A stretch of 64,000 nucleotides of DNA from Clostridiaceae bacterium. Its GTDB lineage: Bacteria > Bacillota > Clostridia > Clostridiales > Clostridiaceae. Shown piece by piece: positions 35,202-43,222 of this stretch (positions within the stretch are counted from its first letter, which is position 1; every line of letters starts with the position of its first letter). The notes under the pieces are model-generated. The model saw nothing but the letters and a program-made list of their open reading frames with translations. It had not been told where the DNA came from and made no database searches. Location: NCBI GenBank assembly GCA_902363375.1, contig CABIZX010000002.1, forward strand, positions 558,001 through 622,000, given 5' to 3'. Made by a program: the position numbers and the translations under genes.

Positions 35202-35387
35202 GACAAATATTCTTAAGAGATTTACCTAAAAAGGATGAATATAAAAATAGGCTTAATCCGTAAATACTCACCGGTATTAATAAATTTAGAGACTGCAGAG
35301 ATGGAATCTCAAGAAGTGATAGGATTACTACAGAGAGGGTTGGAGCAATATAGAAATGGTTTAGTGGGGAGAGTTAGAAATGAATAA
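35202..35387 (+). pseudogene. C-terminal remnant of an STM3941-type gene
   Basis: In one frame 35235-35387 reads MNIKIGLIRKYSPVLINLET, then ESQEVIGLLQRGLEQYRN. This matches the C-terminus of the next gene (INIKINLMRKHAPVSINLDT, then ELYEVVELLQRRLEEYKN). The rest of the copy is missing or unreadable; LKR before it in the same frame extends the match a little, after a stop codon. It ends overlapping the start of the intact gene. A tandem duplication with loss of the first copy explains it. Confidence 0.75.
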
Positions 35388-35907
35388 AGTTAGGATTAGA
35401 AAAAACAAGAAGCAAGAAATAAGGGACTCTATAAGTACATTAATTTTATTACTTATAAGTATTTATACATTAATTAGGTTATTAGAGGAAATTAAAGTGA
35501 TTTATTTAATTATTATAATCATTCTTATAGTGTTCTTTGGGGTAGGTTTTATATTTAATATTAGTGGAGTGCTAAATATAAGACCTCTGTTATCTATAGA
35601 TGAAGATGGTATAACAGATAGATCATGTATATCCAGCGTTGGTCTTATACCATGGAAAGAAATTGAAGTCATATATGTAGAAGGTAATCAGCATCAAAGA
35701 AATATAGGAATAAAACTTTATAATTTAGATGAGTTTATAAATAAGGTATCTTTTTTAAAAAGAATTAACATTAAAATAAATTTGATGAGAAAGCATGCAC
35801 CAGTATCAATAAACTTAGATACAGTAGATAAGGAGCTTTATGAAGTAGTAGAATTACTACAAAGAAGATTAGAAGAATATAAGAATAACTCTATCCAAGA
35901 GGAATAA
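35380..35907 (+). CDS. STM3941 family membrane protein
   Basis: A 175-aa protein with two N-terminal membrane helices (about 17-33 and 41-60) and a C-terminal PH-like beta domain. Family marks are PLLSIDEDGITDRS near 70 and GLIPWKEIEVIYV near 88. The function is unknown. The ATG lies inside the remnant of the other copy, with GGGGAGAG upstream. A GNAT gene follows after 41 bases. Confidence 0.8.
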   Translation: MNKVRIRKNKKQEIRDSISTLILLLISIYTLIRLLEEIKVIYLIIIIILIVFFGVGFIFNISGVLNIRPLLSIDEDGITDRSCISSVGLIPWKEIEVIYVEGNQHQRNIGIKLYNLDEFINKVSFLKRINIKINLMRKHAPVSINLDTVDKELYEVVELLQRRLEEYKNNSIQEE

Positions 35908-35948
35908 AAAGAGTACAAGCTTAGGGGTTAGTTAAGGAGGAAAAGCTA

Positions 35949-36449
35949 ATGAATAACAGAATATATTTTGAAAGGTTTAATACAATGGATGAGTTTCAAT
36001 ATTTTTTAAAGTTAGTCCTAAATGAAGATGTAATGATAATGAATTATGGAAGAGCATTTACCATGGAAGAAGCGGAAAAAGTATATAAAAGATTTCTAAA
36101 GAATAATAAAAAGCATGAAGACTTCGGTCAGTTCAAGGTTTTTGAAAAAGTTACGAATACTTTTATGGGACTTGGTGGACTTTCATTAAATGATGATTTA
36201 ACTGAGGTGGATTTGGAATACTTATTGATGCCTGAGTATTGGGGAAAAGGATATGGAAGTGAGATTGCAAAGATATTACTAAAGCAGGCAGAAGAGCTAG
36301 GGAGTATAAAGAAAGTTACAGCAACTATAGATCCTAAAAATATTGGATCAAGGAAGATATTACTGAAAAATGGATTTACTTCATTAGGGTCATATACCAT
36401 TGATGATGGATCTTTAGCTGAGGATTTTTGTAAAGAAATAGTAAGATAA
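35949..36449 (+). CDS. GNAT-family N-acetyltransferase (RimJ/RimL-like)
   Basis: A 166-aa acetyltransferase. The acetyl-CoA loop is YWGKGYGSEIAKILL near residues 96-110, followed by ATIDPKNIGSRKILLKNGF near 121-139, the pattern of the RimJ/RimL branch. AAGGAGGAAAAGCTA precedes the ATG. It is probably in one transcript with the STM3941 gene. The acceptor is unknown. Confidence 0.88.
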   Translation: MNNRIYFERFNTMDEFQYFLKLVLNEDVMIMNYGRAFTMEEAEKVYKRFLKNNKKHEDFGQFKVFEKVTNTFMGLGGLSLNDDLTEVDLEYLLMPEYWGKGYGSEIAKILLKQAEELGSIKKVTATIDPKNIGSRKILLKNGFTSLGSYTIDDGSLAEDFCKEIVR

Positions 36450-36566
36450 AATTTATAAGAATTAGATTGATGGTGCTTACAATATTTGTTACTATATACA
36501 TAATAAAGCTTATTTGGGATATTAAATATGAGATTTGAATTAGCAGCAAGGGAATAACTCAAAATA

Positions 36567-36667
36567 CTCTGTGCAAAGTCTGTAAGTATGGCTTAAGGCG
36601 ACAATTGCACAGAGGTAAATAAAACAAGTCGCCATTACTAAATAAATTCATACTTATACAGGCTTTG
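36567..36667. repeat. Nested inverted repeats of unknown origin
   Basis: Two overlapping palindromes lie before the CD3324 pseudogene. One pairs CTCTGTGCAA (36567-36576) with TTGCACAGAG (36605-36614). The other pairs imperfectly the stretch 36574-36602 (CAAAGTCTGTAAGTATG to GGCGAC) with 36628-36667 (GTCGCC to CATACTTATACAGGCTTTG). They cannot form together as simple hairpins. It could be a structured leader or the trace of a mobile element. Confidence 0.5.
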
Positions 36668-36707
36668 TTTCCTTAATTTAAAGTATAAATTTAAGGAGCT
36701 GAGCTTT

Positions 36708-36998
36708 AGGGGATATGTAAAAGCTGAAACAATTTTACAAGATAATTTAGTGAGGGAAATTCAAAAGTATATTCAGGGTGAATACTTATATATTCCATCT
36801 GAAAATACAACATGAAAAAAGTGGGGAGAAAAGTCAGGAGCTAGGCAGAGTATACAAAATAGAAATGAAGCTATACGTAAGAAGCATAGAAATGGACATA
36901 CCATTGAAAACTTATCTGAAGAGTTTTTTCTTTCCATGGATAGTATAAAAAAATTGTATATACAAAAAAATGTATATATAGAAGGTATTTATGAATAA
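36708..36998 (+). pseudogene. CD3324-family gene with an in-frame stop
   Basis: One frame reads GYVKAETILQDNLVREIQKY then IQGEYLYIPSENTT, a TGA at 36813-36815, and then KKWGEKSGARQSIQNRNEAI to STOP at 36996. This is the full pattern of the CD3324 (Mor-like helix-turn-helix) family, about 90 residues. The start codon is also lost (AGGGGA where ATG would be). The C-terminal helix-turn-helix (ENLSEEFFLSMDSIKKLY) is intact. A nonsense mutation plus start loss makes it a pseudogene. Confidence 0.78.
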
Positions 36999-37165
36999 AT
37001 TAAGAATAAATAGGGATAGAGAAAAACACTAAGTCCCTTAGAAATTAGTTAGAAGAAATATATAGCCCTTAGTTGATAAAGAAACACTGTGAAATTATAC
37101 TGAAATTAGGAGTTTATATGTTTTAATAATATGCATATAGTAAAATAGCCTGAAAGGGGAAAAAG

Positions 37166-38053
37166 ATGAAAAAAGTTTTTGTTGTATTTCTGTGCTTTAT
37201 TGTAGCCTTTGCAGTGAATAAAGAAGCTTTTGCAGAAGATATTACCTATAAAATTACAGGGGAAGATATTAGCATTAAAATCCCGGATAATTGGCAAGTG
37301 ATAACTAGGGATAATGAAGTTGATGAAAAAACTTTAGAAATTTTAGATGGTTGGGGACTTACCATAGAAGAGGCCAGGGAAGAATTAAAGGCTAATAATT
37401 TACATCTAAATGCTATAGATGGTCTTTATAACTTAGTATTATCTTTTCAATACGGAGAAGGGTATAAGGAGATAGGTAATTTAAGTGAATTTTCTAAAGA
37501 AGAGAAAGAATTGGCTGTAGAAATAACCTATAATGAATTAATTAAGCAGAATAAGCCAGGTATAGAATATGTTGATTGGCATGGCTATGAAACCGACAAT
37601 GGAACTTATTACATATGTGTAGAAGGAAAATATGAAAGTAATGGAATGAAGTTTCCTGTTAAAGAGTATTTTACGGTATATAATGATAGAGCTATATCAA
37701 TTAATATTTTTAGTGAGATGAATAATTTTGAAGAGCCAGTTATGAAGGAGATTGAAGGTATAATCAGTAGTATATCCTTTGGAGAGCAAGAGGAAACAGC
37801 CTCAGTAAAACAAGAGGATAAGAATGAAATGGCTAGTGAAGAAAAGCAGCCAGTAAATACAGAAAATGCATCTGAAAATCAAAATGAACATAGTGTGGAG
37901 CAAGAAGAAGCAAGAAAAGATGATAATGATGGTAAAAAAGTAGTGGGAAGAGCAGTCAGAATAGCGTCAATATCATTCATAACTAGCATAATCTTTGGAT
38001 ATTCAAAGCAGAAGAAAAAGAAAAAAAGAAAAAACATTGAAGACAAGCTATAA
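37166..38053 (+). CDS. Secreted or membrane-tethered protein of unknown function
   Basis: 295 aa. A signal peptide (KKVFVVFLCFIVAFA, then AFAED as likely cleavage region) is followed by a domain of about 180 residues with IKIPDNWQVITRD near 36, as in PsbP-like or stress-type lipoprotein domains. A Glu/Gln/Asn-rich linker (205-255) precedes a short hydrophobic segment and a strongly basic tail (KQKKKKKRKN), which would fix the C-terminus in the membrane. GAAAGGGG precedes the ATG. Single gene. Confidence 0.75.
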   Translation: MKKVFVVFLCFIVAFAVNKEAFAEDITYKITGEDISIKIPDNWQVITRDNEVDEKTLEILDGWGLTIEEAREELKANNLHLNAIDGLYNLVLSFQYGEGYKEIGNLSEFSKEEKELAVEITYNELIKQNKPGIEYVDWHGYETDNGTYYICVEGKYESNGMKFPVKEYFTVYNDRAISINIFSEMNNFEEPVMKEIEGIISSISFGEQEETASVKQEDKNEMASEEKQPVNTENASENQNEHSVEQEEARKDDNDGKKVVGRAVRIASISFITSIIFGYSKQKKKKKRKNIEDKL

Positions 38054-38148
38054 GCTTAATAAAAATTATTACATTCTATAGTGTTATTACGGGTTATAGC
38101 AAAATACAAAATCGATATTTTAAATTATAAGGATATATTTACAATATT

Positions 38149-38186
38149 AAAAGGTGTGAAGATAATGTAATCTTCGCACCTTTTAT
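38149..38186 (+). terminator. Terminator
   Basis: Arms AAAAGGTGTGAAGAT / ATCTTCGCACCTTTT with one G-U pair and a 6-base loop. Confidence 0.82.
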
Positions 38187-38426
38187 AGGTGTGCCAGGAC
38201 TGCGGTTAGTCACTACATCCTACTCGACTTTTAATAAAAGCATTTATATAATAACCATTATTTTATCTTTTCTTTAAATTTATCATAAATAAAACTTCCG
38301 AGAAAATAGAGCTCAGAAGCTTTACGAATAAATGAAATGAGATAACCTATAGTCCTAGAATTTTAACGAATTATAGAGCCTAAAATAAATACCTAATCTT
38401 AAATTGAAGAATTAATTTATAAAATA
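38187..38426. other. Intergenic region before padR
   Basis: About 240 bases. A relatively GC-rich patch at 38185-38230 stands out from the AT-rich surroundings, but no RNA or ORF was recognised. Confidence 0.3.
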
Positions 38427-38485
38427 TACCTTGTAATGCAAAGTATATTTTTATATAATAATATTATACTTTGCATTACAAGGTA
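38427..38485 (+). promoter_or_regulatory. padR promoter between two inverted PadR operators
   Basis: A perfect 21-base inverted repeat: TACCTTGTAATGCAAAGTAT plus A at 38427-38447 and its complement at 38465-38485. Each arm is itself nearly palindromic (TACTTTG-N5-CAAGGTA), so each can be a PadR site. The -35 TTGTAA (38431-38436) lies in the left arm and the -10 TATAAT (38454-38459, 17-base spacer) in the loop. Confidence 0.75.
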
Positions 38486-38498
38486 AGGAGGAATTGAT

Positions 38499-38831
38499 GT
38501 GAATAATAACTCTCAAATTCTTAAAGGAATTCTTGAGGGCTGCATACTAAGTATAATTTCTAAGGAAGAGACTTATGGATATGAGTTATTAACAAAACTA
38601 AAGGAGTACGGCTTTGAAGATATTGTAGAAGGAACACTTTATCCATTATTACTTAGGCTTGAAAAGAATCAATTAATAATTGCAGAAAAAAGAAAGTCAA
38701 CGGCAGGGGTAAATAGAAAATATTATAGACTATCGAAACTTGGGGAAACAGAACTTGAAGATTTTATTAAGTACTGGGATAAGTTACATGTTAATGTAAA
38801 TAGGATTATAGGGGGAAAGAGAAATGAGTGA
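38499..38831 (+). CDS. PadR-family repressor
   Basis: A 110-aa winged-helix regulator of the short PadR type. Typical text is LKGILEGCILSIISKEETYG, YELLTKLKEYGF and EGTLYPLLLRLEKNQLI, with a short dimerisation helix at the end. The start is GTG with AAGGAGG 8 bases upstream. The next gene overlaps by 8 bases, so both are translated together. A double operator overlaps its promoter, which argues for self-repression. In such pairs the membrane partner usually senses or signals envelope stress. Confidence 0.93.
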   Translation: MNNNSQILKGILEGCILSIISKEETYGYELLTKLKEYGFEDIVEGTLYPLLLRLEKNQLIIAEKRKSTAGVNRKYYRLSKLGETELEDFIKYWDKLHVNVNRIIGGKRNE

Positions 38832-39423
38832 TAGTATGCTTAAAGATGAATATAAGGAAGCATATACAAGTATAGTAATGTATTTATCAAGTAGTGACAT
38901 AAATCATAACTTTATGAATGAAGTTAGCGAAGATATAAAAGATTTATTAATAAGTGCACAAAATGATGGGATTGATGTGAAAAATATTATTGGAAGTGAT
39001 ATTGAAGTATTTTGCAAAGAAATAATAAAATCTAAGGATTCTAATGGTAAAACAATGTTTAATATATTCAATAGCGTTAAATGGGCATTATTTATTTCAG
39101 CAATTATAGCGCTGATATATTATTTATTTGATACTGAATTTACATTAAATATGATTTTTATGTTTATTATAGATTTTCTGCTTTGTAAATTTGTATTTAA
39201 TAATGGTTTAAGAAAAGTGATAATAAAAAATAAAGGTAATATGAAAAAAATTATCATGGTATCATTGCTATATATCTTATTTGTAATACCTATAGCACTT
39301 TTAAATTTTATTTTACTTACAAATTTTGTTGTAGAAGTTAATTCATTATATACATTTATGGTCTTAGTAGCTATATTGGGATTAAGTTATATTATAGGTA
39401 GCATTCTTAAGAAGAGAAGGTAA
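38824..39423 (+). CDS. HAAS-type membrane protein paired with PadR
   Basis: 199 aa. The N-terminal 75 residues form a helical domain like the HAAS/DUF1048/DUF1129 group, which commonly follows PadR genes. Four membrane helices follow (about 85-105, 108-125, 140-163, 172-192) and a basic end. The start overlaps the padR stop by 8 bases. The pair resembles other PadR-membrane protein modules of Firmicutes; the signal is unknown. Confidence 0.78.
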   Translation: MSDSMLKDEYKEAYTSIVMYLSSSDINHNFMNEVSEDIKDLLISAQNDGIDVKNIIGSDIEVFCKEIIKSKDSNGKTMFNIFNSVKWALFISAIIALIYYLFDTEFTLNMIFMFIIDFLLCKFVFNNGLRKVIIKNKGNMKKIIMVSLLYILFVIPIALLNFILLTNFVVEVNSLYTFMVLVAILGLSYIIGSILKKRR

Positions 39424-39452
39424 ATACTTAATTGTAAAGCTTGAATTACCTA

Positions 39453-39484
39453 TATAAATATAAATATAAATATAAATATAAATA
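39453..39484. repeat. TATAAA hexamer tandem repeat
   Basis: Five direct copies of TATAAA and a partial sixth, between the HAAS gene and its terminator. It contains -10-like sequences but no gene starts here. Confidence 0.85.
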
Positions 39485-39486
39485 AC

Positions 39487-39526
39487 AAAAGGGTTCTCGG
39501 AAAATACTTTCCGAGAGCCCTTTTAG
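39487..39526 (+). terminator. Terminator of the padR unit
   Basis: Arms AAAAGGGTTCTCGGAAA / TTTCCGAGAGCCCTTTT with one G-U pair and a 3-4 base loop. Confidence 0.87.
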
Positions 39527-39649
39527 ATTTGTTTAGAATTCTTCAAAAATCTTCAGTTCTATATAAAAAGAATTTTGAATATCTATGTGATATAGTCAAT
39601 TCCTTTATAAGGGTTAAATCTATGTTTAAAGTCAGTGGGAGGATAATTA

Positions 39650-40612
39650 ATGAAGGTAAAGATAGATATATTTTCAGGATTTTTGGGGGCAGGTAAGACC
39701 ACTTTAATAAAGAAGCTTATTGAGTCTGGAAGATACAGAGAAAACATTGCTATAGTAGAAAATGAATTTGGAGCTGTTGGTATTGATGGAAAGATACTAG
39801 AGAAGGATAATGTAGCTGTTAAAGAAATAAACTCTGGATGTATATGTTGCAGTGTTGTAGGAGATTTTAAAGAAGCTATACTAAATGTAATAGAAAATTA
39901 TAAGCCTAAAAGAATAATTATAGAGCCCTCAGGAGTAGCAAAGTTATCAGAGATTATAAATGCTTGCAAAGGTGGAGCTCTTTCAGAGAAGACAAGTTTA
40001 AATATGATAATGGTAGTGGTGGATTCTTTAAAGTTTGATACCTACATTTCTAATTTTAGTGAGTTTTATAGGAATCAAATTGTAAATGCCAAAACTATAG
40101 TTTTAAGTAAAACTCAAAACCTAGATGAAGTTAAGCTAGAGGAGTTAGTTAAGAAAATAAGAAAGTTGAACTCTAAAGCTAGCATTATTTCCACACCCTG
40201 GAACCATTTAAAAGTTGAAGGAATTATTAGTGTAGCAGAAGGAAACATTAAGGAAGATTTAGATACAAAGGTAGATTTACTAAAGAAATCAAATAGACTT
40301 AAGTCTATGAAATCTGTAAATAAATGTCACTTGGCAAGTGATACATTTAAGACTTGGTCAGCAGAGACTCCAAAGAAATTCAACATAGTAGAATTAGAAG
40401 CTAAGATAAAGCAATTAATAAATGAGGATAAATATGGAACAGTCCTTAGAGCAAAGGGAATTGTGCAAGCTACAGAAGGCAAGTGGATACAATTTGATTA
40501 TGTTCCAGGAGAATATGCCCATAGCTCTATAGCAGCAGAACCTATAGGAAGGCTATGTGTTATCGGAAAAGATTTAAATGAACATAACTTAACAAAGCTT
40601 TTTAGTGTATAA
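39650..40612 (+). CDS. COG0523 (CobW-family) GTPase, putative metallochaperone
   Basis: A 320-aa G3E GTPase. Walker A GFLGAGKTT is at 10-18, ENEFGAVGIDG near 37-47, the metal-binding CxCC (C64, C66, C67) in SGCICCSVVGDF, EPSG near 88-91, and a C-terminal CobW domain with ATEGKWIQFDYVPG near 275. Such proteins deliver zinc or another metal under shortage. It heads a four-gene run with a second GTPase, a YcgR-type permease and a YcgQ-type protein, spaced 12, 29 and -4 bases. Confidence 0.92.
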   Translation: MKVKIDIFSGFLGAGKTTLIKKLIESGRYRENIAIVENEFGAVGIDGKILEKDNVAVKEINSGCICCSVVGDFKEAILNVIENYKPKRIIIEPSGVAKLSEIINACKGGALSEKTSLNMIMVVVDSLKFDTYISNFSEFYRNQIVNAKTIVLSKTQNLDEVKLEELVKKIRKLNSKASIISTPWNHLKVEGIISVAEGNIKEDLDTKVDLLKKSNRLKSMKSVNKCHLASDTFKTWSAETPKKFNIVELEAKIKQLINEDKYGTVLRAKGIVQATEGKWIQFDYVPGEYAHSSIAAEPIGRLCVIGKDLNEHNLTKLFSV

Positions 40613-40624
40613 GAGGGATAGAAA

Positions 40625-41251
40625 ATGAAAATAGATATAGAAATAGTTGCAGGGTTTTTAGGTGCGGGAAAGACAACCTTCATTGAAAGCCTTATAAAAA
40701 ATACCTTTATACCAGAAGAGAAGATAGTAGTAATTCAATGTGAAGAAGGGGATAAAAAATTAAGCTTTCAGGATAAATTAAAAGAGCAAATAGTCATAAA
40801 GAAAAGAGAAAACGGCATTGAGTATGAATATTTGAAAGATATTGCAGAGAAATATAAACCTCATAGAATTATTATAGAGCATAATGGAACTAGAGAATTA
40901 GAGACTTTAATAGAGGTTATATATAAAGAAGTTCCAAGAAATGAGTTTAGGGTATCTAGCATTTTCTCTCTGATAGATGGAGTTACCTTTGAAATACTTT
41001 TAAAGAATATGTATAACTTTATAGCGTCACCTATAATCAATAGTGATTTAATTGTGGTGCATAATTTAAAGTCATTATCTAATGAAGAAGCTAAGAAAGT
41101 TGAAAAAATAATAGAAGAGCTTAGTTCCAATGGATATATCCTAAAGTTAGATCATATAAACCTGTTAGATGAAAAGTTGAAGGAGCTTAATATACTAGAT
41201 AAAGGTTTCTTAAAAAAGATGAGATTTATATTTAAAAAACTTAGAAAATAG
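40625..41251 (+). CDS. Second, shortened COG0523 GTPase
   Basis: A 208-aa paralogue of the gene before it. Walker A GFLGAGKTT is present near 9-17 and IIEHNGTRELETLIE replaces the usual EPSG region. The CxCC metal motif is missing and the whole CobW C-terminal domain is absent, so it may work only as a partner or regulator of the full-length GTPase, or as a diverged GTPase. A GAGGGATAG stretch precedes the ATG. Confidence 0.85.
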   Translation: MKIDIEIVAGFLGAGKTTFIESLIKNTFIPEEKIVVIQCEEGDKKLSFQDKLKEQIVIKKRENGIEYEYLKDIAEKYKPHRIIIEHNGTRELETLIEVIYKEVPRNEFRVSSIFSLIDGVTFEILLKNMYNFIASPIINSDLIVVHNLKSLSNEEAKKVEKIIEELSSNGYILKLDHINLLDEKLKELNILDKGFLKKMRFIFKKLRK

Positions 41252-41280
41252 AAATAGTATAAAAAATAAGGAGAGTAGCC

Positions 41281-42333
41281 ATGATAAATGATGCAAAAGC
41301 TAATAAATCAACTGCCAATGGGATGATTTATCTTTTGATAGTAATATTCTTCTCCATAGTACTAATTGGAATAATGAGAAGTAATATTTTTAAAATTAAC
41401 TATAGTAATCTGCAAAACTTCTCTATAATACTTTTAAGTATTATCCTTGAAGCACTACCTTTTATAATGCTTGGAGCTTTTATCTCAGCCCTTATCCAAG
41501 TGTTTATTTCCGAAGAAATGATTACTAGAATTATTCCGAAAAATACCTTTTGGGGACTTTTAGGAGCTTCTTTAATGGGACTTATATTTCCAGTTTGTGA
41601 ATGTGCAATAATTCCTATAGTTAGAGGATTAATAAAAAAGGGAGTACCAACCAGTATAGCGGTTACCTTTATGTTAGCTGTACCCATAGTTAACCCTGTG
41701 GTATTAACCTCAACCTATTATGCCTTTTATGACAAACCTTCTATGGTTTTAATAAGGGGAGGACTAGGACTTATGGCATCAATAATAATAGGATTTTTTA
41801 TAAAGTTATCCTCAGATAAGAATGAATCAATTCTAAAAAATAACTCAGAGTATAATAGAGATAACTGTCCTTGTGGATGTGGTCTTGGACAAGGCATACA
41901 TAGAGGAAAACAATCCAAAGTAAAATTAATTATTGATCACACTAATAATGAAATGTTTCAAATAGGAAAATACTTAATATTTGGAGCAATTATATCTGCT
42001 CTATTTCAAGCCTTTATCCCAAGAAGCTATGTATCCTTTCTTGGAGAGCATCAGCTCTACTCAGTAATTGCAATGATGGCCTTAGCTTTTATTTTATCCT
42101 TATGCTCCGAGGCAGATGCTTTTATTGCAAGAACATTTTTATCACAGTTTACCCTTGGCTCAGTTTCAGCTTTTTTAATTTTAGGACCAATGCTTGATAT
42201 AAAGAATGCTCTAATGCTATTTGGAAGTTTTAAAAAATCCTTTGTAATTAAGTTAATCATATTTATCACTCTAGTTTGTATGCTCATTGGAGCATGGATT
42301 AACTTCTTTGTAAGAATTGGGGTGATTTCATGA
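41281..42333 (+). CDS. Permease of the UPF0718/YcgR (ArsP-like) family
   Basis: A 350-aa membrane protein with about eight helices in two repeats. Conserved cysteine motifs are PVCECAIIPIVRGLIKKGVP near 102-121 and LCSEADAFIARTF near 276; a loop with CPCGCGLGQG near 197-206 looks metal-binding. Relatives are ArsP (organoarsenical exporter) and YcgR. Its place beside COG0523 proteins argues for metal transport. It overlaps the next gene by 4 bases (ATGA). Confidence 0.88.
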   Translation: MINDAKANKSTANGMIYLLIVIFFSIVLIGIMRSNIFKINYSNLQNFSIILLSIILEALPFIMLGAFISALIQVFISEEMITRIIPKNTFWGLLGASLMGLIFPVCECAIIPIVRGLIKKGVPTSIAVTFMLAVPIVNPVVLTSTYYAFYDKPSMVLIRGGLGLMASIIIGFFIKLSSDKNESILKNNSEYNRDNCPCGCGLGQGIHRGKQSKVKLIIDHTNNEMFQIGKYLIFGAIISALFQAFIPRSYVSFLGEHQLYSVIAMMALAFILSLCSEADAFIARTFLSQFTLGSVSAFLILGPMLDIKNALMLFGSFKKSFVIKLIIFITLVCMLIGAWINFFVRIGVIS

Positions 42334-43124
42334 GAAAGTTTAATATTAATGAATTACTATGGTTTATAATTTTAATAGGATTTTCAGCTCTACTATATTA
42401 TCTACTAACAACAGGAAACATAAATATCTTCATTCATCCTAAGATGATAAAGTATATAAAGGTAGCCTTTGTTGGGTTTATAATCCTTTCTATAAATCAA
42501 TTGTCAAAAATATTCACCTTTAGAGGTAGGAGTAAAGTTAAGGCTAGTTATTCCTTATTTATATTAATACTAATCCTTGGGTTTACTACCTCTACATTAG
42601 CACTAAACTCAAGCATTGCAAATATGAAGGAAGTAAATCTTGGGGGAGCATTAAATAGTTCTACTGGCAAATCAGAAAATAATCAGTCACAGGTAAAAAG
42701 TGAGTTAGTTTATAAGAGCACTGTATCCATAGAAGATAACTATAATAGTGATTTAATAACCTTTGAAAGTGACAACTACTATAGAATTCTTAATTATTTA
42801 AACGAAGATCCTAAAAGCTATGAAGGAAAAAATGTAGTTATAGAAGGCTTTGTATTTAAAGACAGCAACTTTAAACCAAATGAATTTGTGGTAGCTAGAT
42901 TAATTATGGTCTGCTGTGCTGCTGACGCACAGGTAGTAGGACTTTTAAGTAATTATGAAAAAACAGCAGAACTTGAAAAAGATCAATGGGTTAGGGTAGA
43001 AGGAAAAATAACGTACATTGATAATGCAGATAAAAAATATGGAGAAGATCCTAAGGTTCCAATGATTAATGTCAGTAAGGTAGAGAAGATAGAACAGCCA
43101 AGCAATCCTTATATATATCCTTAG
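42330..43124 (+). CDS. YcgQ-type (TIGR03943) permease partner
   Basis: 264 aa: three to four N-terminal membrane helices (about 8-95), then a soluble domain of about 150 residues outside the membrane core, with the characteristic LIMVCCAADAQVVGLL near 190-205 (paired Cys and Asp). YcgQ-type proteins nearly always follow YcgR-type permeases, as here (4-base overlap). The paired cysteines may carry metal. Function inferred from the pairing. Confidence 0.87.
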   Translation: MRKFNINELLWFIILIGFSALLYYLLTTGNINIFIHPKMIKYIKVAFVGFIILSINQLSKIFTFRGRSKVKASYSLFILILILGFTTSTLALNSSIANMKEVNLGGALNSSTGKSENNQSQVKSELVYKSTVSIEDNYNSDLITFESDNYYRILNYLNEDPKSYEGKNVVIEGFVFKDSNFKPNEFVVARLIMVCCAADAQVVGLLSNYEKTAELEKDQWVRVEGKITYIDNADKKYGEDPKVPMINVSKVEKIEQPSNPYIYP

Positions 43125-43137
43125 ATAAGAAAGTAAT

Positions 43138-43185
43138 GGGCTGTTGCAAAACAAACCAATATTGGTGATGTATTTTGCAACAGCC
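43138..43185. repeat. Palindromic intergenic element, copy 2
   Basis: Arms GGGCTGTTGCAAAACaaACCAAT and ATTGGTgatgtATTTTGCAACAGCC (G-T allowed at one end), 14 bases after the YcgQ stop and facing the MFS gene. It shares the CAAAACAAACYAAT / ATTRGTGATGTATTTTGCAA core with the other copies and likely serves as terminator for both genes. Confidence 0.68.
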
Positions 43186-43222
43186 TCTATATTTTATATT
43201 AACCTAAACAATACTGTTCCAT

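Noticed and set aside
39453..39484. CRISPR-like or satellite array at the TATAAA repeat.
   Set aside because: Six-base units with no spacers; it is a simple sequence repeat. No CRISPR array was seen anywhere.
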